DNA from: Paenimyroides baculatum
Lineage (GTDB): Bacteria > Bacteroidota > Bacteroidia > Flavobacteriales > Flavobacteriaceae
Length of the DNA stretch: 64,000 nt
Direction of reading: 5' to 3'
NCBI RefSeq assembly: GCF_008629655.1
Contig: NZ_VWSG01000007.1
Span: 124,001-188,000, forward strand
The notes beneath the pieces were generated by a model that was given only the letters and a program-made list of their open reading frames with translations, was not told the DNA's origin and made no database searches. Below, piece by piece: positions 60,387-64,000 of this stretch (the stretch's first letter is position 1; every line of letters starts with the position of its first letter). The position numbers and the translations under genes were made by a program.

Positions 60387-62264
60387 ATGAGTTTATTTCA
60401 AGATAAATATGATGTAGTTGTAGTCGGTGCAGGTCATGCGGGATCCGAAGCAGCAGCAGCAGCAGCAAACATGGGAATGAAGACTTTGTTGGTTACAATG
60501 AGTCTTCAGAATATTGCACAAATGAGTTGTAATCCTGCTATGGGCGGGATTGCAAAAGGACAAATTGTTCGAGAGATTGATGCGCTTGGTGGTTATTCGG
60601 GAATCGTTTCCGATAATTCTGCTATTCAGTTTAAGATGTTGAATGTATCAAAAGGTCCGGCAATGTGGTCGCCACGTTGTCAAAGTGACCGTATGCTTTT
60701 TGCAGAAACTTGGAGGTTGATGTTAGAAGGAACGCCAAATTTAGATTTTTATCAGGAAATGATTTCTGGTATTTTGATCGAAAATAATAAGGTTGTTGGA
60801 GTGAAGACAAGCTTAGGGATAGAGATAAGATCGAATACGGTTATTCTTACAAATGGAACTTTTTTAAATGGATTGATTCATATTGGTGATAAACAATTCG
60901 GTGGAGGTAGAGCAGGTGAAAGTGCATCGTTTGGTATTACAGAAGATTTAATTAAAGTAGGTTTTGAATCAGGTAGAATGAAAACAGGAACACCACCTCG
61001 TGTAGATGGTCGTTCGTTAGATTATTCTAAAATGGATGAGCAACCAGGTGATATAAATCCTCAAAAATTTTCTTATTCAGATGTAACAAAACCGCTAACA
61101 AAACAGCGTTCTTGTTATATGACCTATACTTCGCCCGAAGTACATAATCTGTTACGAGAAGGTTTCGATCGTTCACCAATGTTTAATGGTAGAATTAAAA
61201 GTTTAGGTCCGCGTTATTGCCCGTCGATCGAAGATAAAATTAATCGTTTTGCCGATAAAGATCGACACCAGTTATTTGTTGAACCAGAAGGTTGGAATAC
61301 GGTTGAAGTTTATGTAAACGGATTCTCAACATCATTACCAGAAGATGTTCAATTTAAAGCATTGCGATCTGTTGTAGGGTTCGAAAATGTAAAGTTTTTC
61401 CGTCCTGGATATGCAATCGAATACGATTATTTTCCACCAACACAATTAAAACATACACTAGAAACCAAGTTGGTTGAAGGTTTATATTTTGCTGGACAGA
61501 TTAATGGAACAACCGGTTATGAAGAAGCGGCTGCACAAGGTTTAATGGCTGGTATTAATGCTGCATTAAAAGTTCAAGAAAAAGAACCTTTAATTTTAAA
61601 AAGAAACGAAGCGTATATTGGGGTTTTAATCGATGATTTAATTACAAAAGGTACAGAAGAACCTTACCGTATGTTTACATCTCGTGCAGAATATAGAACT
61701 CTTTTGCGTCAGGATAATGCCGATTTCAGGTTAACACCAAAAGCATTTGAGATTGGTTTAGCTAGTGAAGATCGATTGAAAAGAATGGAATATAAGAAGG
61801 AATCTTCTGATAATTTTGTTCAATTTTTTAAAGAAACTTCGGTTCAACCTAAAGAAGCAAATCCAATTTTAGAAGAAAAAGGAAGCGAACCAATGAAGCA
61901 ACCTGATAAAATGTTTAAGGTTTTTTCTCGTCCGCAATTAGAAGATAATGATATTTTACAGTTTAGTAAAGTTGATGCTTATATCAAAGAAAATAGTTTA
62001 GACGAGGAAATTATTTCACAAGCAATTATTCAGGTTAAATATTCAGGCTATATTGAAAAAGAAAAGAATAATGCTGATAAATTAAATAGATTAGAAGATT
62101 TAATTATTCCTGAAAATTTCGATTATAATAAGATTAAATCTATGTCGTTTGAAGCTAAAGAAAAATTAAAAAAGATACGTCCGGTTACAATATCACAAGC
62201 ATCAAGAATAAGTGGTGTAGCCCCTTCTGATATTTCGATTTTATTAATACACATGGGAAGATAA
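60387..62264 (+). CDS. mnmG: tRNA uridine-5-carboxymethylaminomethyl modification enzyme MnmG (GidA)
   Basis: A 625-residue FAD enzyme that with MnmE installs the cmnm5 group on U34 of several tRNAs. The N-terminal FAD motif VVVGAGHAGSEAAAAAANMG (residues 10-29), CNPAMGGIAKG, RFADKDRHQLFVEPEG and the C-terminal MFTSRAEYRTLLRQDNADF blocks are all present. Length is normal. Its position next to a gene-free AT-rich region and parS sites repeats the classical gidA-oriC arrangement. A terminator follows at 62288. Confidence 0.96.
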   Translation: MSLFQDKYDVVVVGAGHAGSEAAAAAANMGMKTLLVTMSLQNIAQMSCNPAMGGIAKGQIVREIDALGGYSGIVSDNSAIQFKMLNVSKGPAMWSPRCQSDRMLFAETWRLMLEGTPNLDFYQEMISGILIENNKVVGVKTSLGIEIRSNTVILTNGTFLNGLIHIGDKQFGGGRAGESASFGITEDLIKVGFESGRMKTGTPPRVDGRSLDYSKMDEQPGDINPQKFSYSDVTKPLTKQRSCYMTYTSPEVHNLLREGFDRSPMFNGRIKSLGPRYCPSIEDKINRFADKDRHQLFVEPEGWNTVEVYVNGFSTSLPEDVQFKALRSVVGFENVKFFRPGYAIEYDYFPPTQLKHTLETKLVEGLYFAGQINGTTGYEEAAAQGLMAGINAALKVQEKEPLILKRNEAYIGVLIDDLITKGTEEPYRMFTSRAEYRTLLRQDNADFRLTPKAFEIGLASEDRLKRMEYKKESSDNFVQFFKETSVQPKEANPILEEKGSEPMKQPDKMFKVFSRPQLEDNDILQFSKVDAYIKENSLDEEIISQAIIQVKYSGYIEKEKNNADKLNRLEDLIIPENFDYNKIKSMSFEAKEKLKKIRPVTISQASRISGVAPSDISILLIHMGR

Positions 62265-62269
62265 TTTTA

Positions 62270-62285
62270 TGTTCCACGTGAAACA
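62270..62285. other. parS: parS-like ParB binding site 3
   Basis: TGTTCCACGTGAAACA, an exact match to the TGTTNCACGTGAAACA consensus, between the mnmG stop and its terminator. Confidence 0.88.
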
Positions 62286-62287
62286 AA

Positions 62288-62311
62288 ACTCCTTTGCAAA
62301 GGAGTTTTTTG
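62288..62311 (+). terminator. mnmG terminator
   Basis: Palindrome ACTCCTTTG / CAAAGGAGT followed by a T6 run. It rules out the ATG at 62269 as the start of the methyltransferase. Confidence 0.8.
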
Positions 62312-62328
62312 TTTTATATATTCGCACT

Positions 62329-63159
62329 ATGAAAAATAAAACCATTAAAGATTACAGTATAACAAAAGAAGACTTTGAACTAATCTACGATGATAAATAT
62401 GAAATGTATCAAACAAAATTTAATTCGTTTGATAGGTTAGATCATTATTACAAAAGTGAAAATTATATTTCGCATACCGATGCGAAACGTAATTGGTTTG
62501 AGAAAGTTTATCAGTTGGTTAAAAATTATACGATCAATCAAAAATGGGAGTTAATTAAAAAACACACCAACAATAATTCAATTTCAGTCTTAGATATTGG
62601 TTGTGGAACCGGTGATTTTTTAAAACACGGAATAAATAAATTACATGTAAAAGGAGTAGGAGTAGAACCAAATAATGAAGCTGCTGCTATAAGTTCATCA
62701 AAGCAAATTAATGTTTATAATAATATTGGTGAATTAAATAATGATAAATACGATGTAATTACATTATGGCACGTTTTAGAACATGTGACTGATTTAAATG
62801 AATATTTCAATTTCTTTAAAAATCACTTAAATGAAAATGGATCACTTATCATTGCGGTTCCAAATTTTAGATCGTTCGATGCGGATCACTATAAAGAACA
62901 TTGGGCAGCATGGGATGTACCTAGACATCTTTGGCATTTCAGTAAACAATCTATCAAAAAGCTGGCTAAAGAAAATAATTTTAAGTTGATACATATTAAG
63001 CCTATGTATTTTGATAGTTTTTATGTTTCCCTTTTATCAGAAGAATATAAAACCGGATCAAAAAATATACTAAAGGCGGTTTACATTGGATTAGTTTCAA
63101 ATATTAAAGCAATTTTCTCTAAAGAGTATTCTTCGCACATTTATATTCTTAAAAAATAA
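62329..63159 (+). CDS. Class I SAM-dependent methyltransferase
   Basis: A 276-residue protein with the SAM motif I SVLDIGCGTGDF (about residues 84-95), motif II-like acidic VGVEPNN and the YDVITLWHVLEHV post-motif, as in UbiG/COQ5-like small-molecule methyltransferases. Its substrate is unknown. I chose MKNKTIKDYS at 62329, because the frame from 62269 runs through the third parS and the mnmG terminator. The same gene order (mnmG, methyltransferase, OmpH-like) is recalled from other flavobacteria. Confidence 0.82.
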   Translation: MKNKTIKDYSITKEDFELIYDDKYEMYQTKFNSFDRLDHYYKSENYISHTDAKRNWFEKVYQLVKNYTINQKWELIKKHTNNNSISVLDIGCGTGDFLKHGINKLHVKGVGVEPNNEAAAISSSKQINVYNNIGELNNDKYDVITLWHVLEHVTDLNEYFNFFKNHLNENGSLIIAVPNFRSFDADHYKEHWAAWDVPRHLWHFSKQSIKKLAKENNFKLIHIKPMYFDSFYVSLLSEEYKTGSKNILKAVYIGLVSNIKAIFSKEYSSHIYILKK

Positions 63160-63461
63160 TTTTAAATAGGTTCTTTTTAAAGATTGAATATTAAAATGTG
63201 TCTTTATATTCAAATTTTGTAAAAGTGTCTTAAATCGAAAATTTTAAGTATCAATTTTATAAACAGATTCTATAATAATATTAAAAAGTATATAAATTTC
63301 TTATAATTGATCAAATTAGATAATTTTAAATACTTTTGTTGAAATTTAAATTTTAAATTAAAAATTCATCTCTATGAAATCGTAAACAATAAATTTTGCT
63401 TTAGCAAATACCAATTAATAAAAGCGATTCCATATAACATTAATATTAAATAAAAAATAAT
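63160..63461. other. 302-bp gene-free AT-rich spacer
   Basis: No ORF or strong hairpin. It contains TACTTTTG (63331-63338) as a TAnnTTTG -7, with TTG at 63307-63309 spaced 21 nt as a possible -33, giving a long leader of about 120 nt to the OmpH-like gene. Confidence 0.45.
63331..63338 (+). promoter_or_regulatory. Candidate promoter of the OmpH-like gene
   Basis: TACTTTTG (TAnnTTTG), with TTG 21 nt upstream. It is 123 nt before the ATG. Confidence 0.5.
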
Positions 63462-64000
63462 ATGAAAAAAATAATGATGTTGGCTGTTGTAGCATTAAGT
63501 GTAATTGCTTGCAATAAAGAAACAGCGGCAAATGCAAATGTTGGTAAAACTGTTTCTGCTAAAGAAGGTTTTAAAACAGCTTATATCGATACAGAAGAAT
63601 TAATGAAAGAATATCAGGAGTTCAAAGATTTCGAAGCAAAGTTTAAAACAATGTCCGATAAAATGAAAAATGAATTGGATAATGATGCAAAGAGATTTCA
63701 GAACGATGTAGTGGATCTTCAAAAAAATGCACAGTCTAAAGGAATGGAATGGGCGCAAAAACGTCAGGCAGAATTAGAACGACGCCAGCAAACTTTAGCA
63801 GAAAAAGAGCAAAACTATATGAAAAAGTTTCAGGAAGAAAGTGCTGTTGAACGTGATTCAATGGTTTCTAAAATGAAAACTTTCATTAAAGATTACGGTA
63901 AAGAACAAGGTTACGATTATATCTACGGAACAGGCGATGCAGCATCGGTTTTATACGGAAAAGAAGAATACAATTTAACCAAAGAAATTTTATCGCTTTT
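63462..64000 (+). CDS. OmpH/Skp-like periplasmic chaperone lipoprotein (3' end outside window)
   Basis: The open frame runs from 63462 to the window end (179 codons plus 2 nt) without a stop. Signal peptide with lipobox VIAC (Cys17, then NKE), a short linker, TAYIDTEELMKEYQEFKDFE and a long coiled coil rich in Lys, Glu and Gln (residues about 55-135), then KDYGKEQGYDYIYGTGDAA, the family-typical C-terminal beta part. This is the OmpH/Skp family; members chaperone outer membrane proteins. Being lipidated rather than soluble is an unusual but known variant in Bacteroidota. Confidence 0.85.
   Translation, partial: MKKIMMLAVVALSVIACNKETAANANVGKTVSAKEGFKTAYIDTEELMKEYQEFKDFEAKFKTMSDKMKNELDNDAKRFQNDVVDLQKNAQSKGMEWAQKRQAELERRQQTLAEKEQNYMKKFQEESAVERDSMVSKMKTFIKDYGKEQGYDYIYGTGDAASVLYGKEEYNLTKEILSL

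Noticed and set aside
60447..60470. GCA trinucleotide run in mnmG as a possible slippage locus
   Set aside because: It encodes the conserved Ala-rich segment after the FAD motif, and trinucleotide changes would not shift the frame.
62269..62328. N-terminal extension of the methyltransferase beginning MFHVKQ
   Set aside because: The stretch is the third parS site plus the mnmG terminator hairpin; the ATG at 62329 begins the recognisable protein.
1..64000. CRISPR arrays, insertion sequences or prophage
   Set aside because: I saw no regularly spaced direct repeats, transposase-like or phage structural proteins; the holin-like family name at 23.6 kb is not evidence of a phage.

Overview
The window is a low-GC, AT-rich bacterial chromosome segment from the Bacteroidota, almost certainly a member of the Flavobacteriaceae. 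Four signs point there. Promoters repeatedly show the Bacteroidota -7 motif TAnnTTTG close to starts. Clustered minus-strand genes encode a flexirubin/aryl-polyene plus dialkylresorcinol pathway. Its ammonia lyase closely resembles the tyrosine ammonia lyase of Flavobacterium johnsoniae as I recall it. Several Bacteroidota-type families are also present (MMPL-acyltransferase fusion, DUF1294, head-GIN/DUF2807, YtxH/holin trio). Genus cannot be fixed from sequence alone.

Layout. 0-7.6 kb: a tight minus-strand operon with a GH3-family protein, a secreted carboxypeptidase-regulatory-domain protein, a nucleosidase-like DUF protein, a Wzz-like protein, a flippase and a Wzy-like polymerase (surface polysaccharide). 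7.8-27.5 kb: mostly housekeeping, with tandem tatA genes, tex, rpiB, rnr, a LysE-family exporter, an amino acid permease, tRNA-Cys, folB, glnS, a dicarboxylate symporter, a YtxH/holin stress-type trio, an SPFH protein, gltX and several lipoproteins. Within it, an NTF2-fold immunity-like gene carries a (TTTC)7 tract inside its signal-peptide codons, one unit out of frame: a probable phase-variable switch.

27.5-59.3 kb: a roughly 32-kb pigment/lipid cluster, nearly all minus strand. It contains tyrosine ammonia lyase, an aryl/acyl-activating enzyme, two ACPs, three complete ketosynthases, a Cys-less chain-length-factor-like KS, a shortened KS-like protein, ketoreductases, three hotdog dehydratase-like proteins, a thioesterase, two divergent darA-darB pairs, acyltransferases, a LolA-MMPL-type export set, an ABC transporter and a flavin-dependent halogenase-like enzyme. 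Likely flow: Tyr to 4-coumarate, activation and ACP loading, iterative KS/KR/DH extension to an aryl polyene, DarB/DarA assembly of a dialkylresorcinol, ester formation, possible ring halogenation, and transport to the outer membrane. One darAB pair sits between the ABC ATPase and permease genes, flanked by a 35-bp direct repeat of the ATPase/permease junction, which looks like the scar of a cassette insertion.

59.25-64 kb: a 674-bp AT-rich gene-free region with DnaA-box-like 9-mers precedes ybeY-mnmG (gidA). Three 16-bp parS-like ParB sites lie at the 3' end of ybeY, directly before mnmG and just after mnmG. Together with the change in predominant transcription direction near 58 kb, this makes the region a strong candidate for the chromosomal origin/centromere. 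The window ends inside an OmpH/Skp-like lipoprotein gene.
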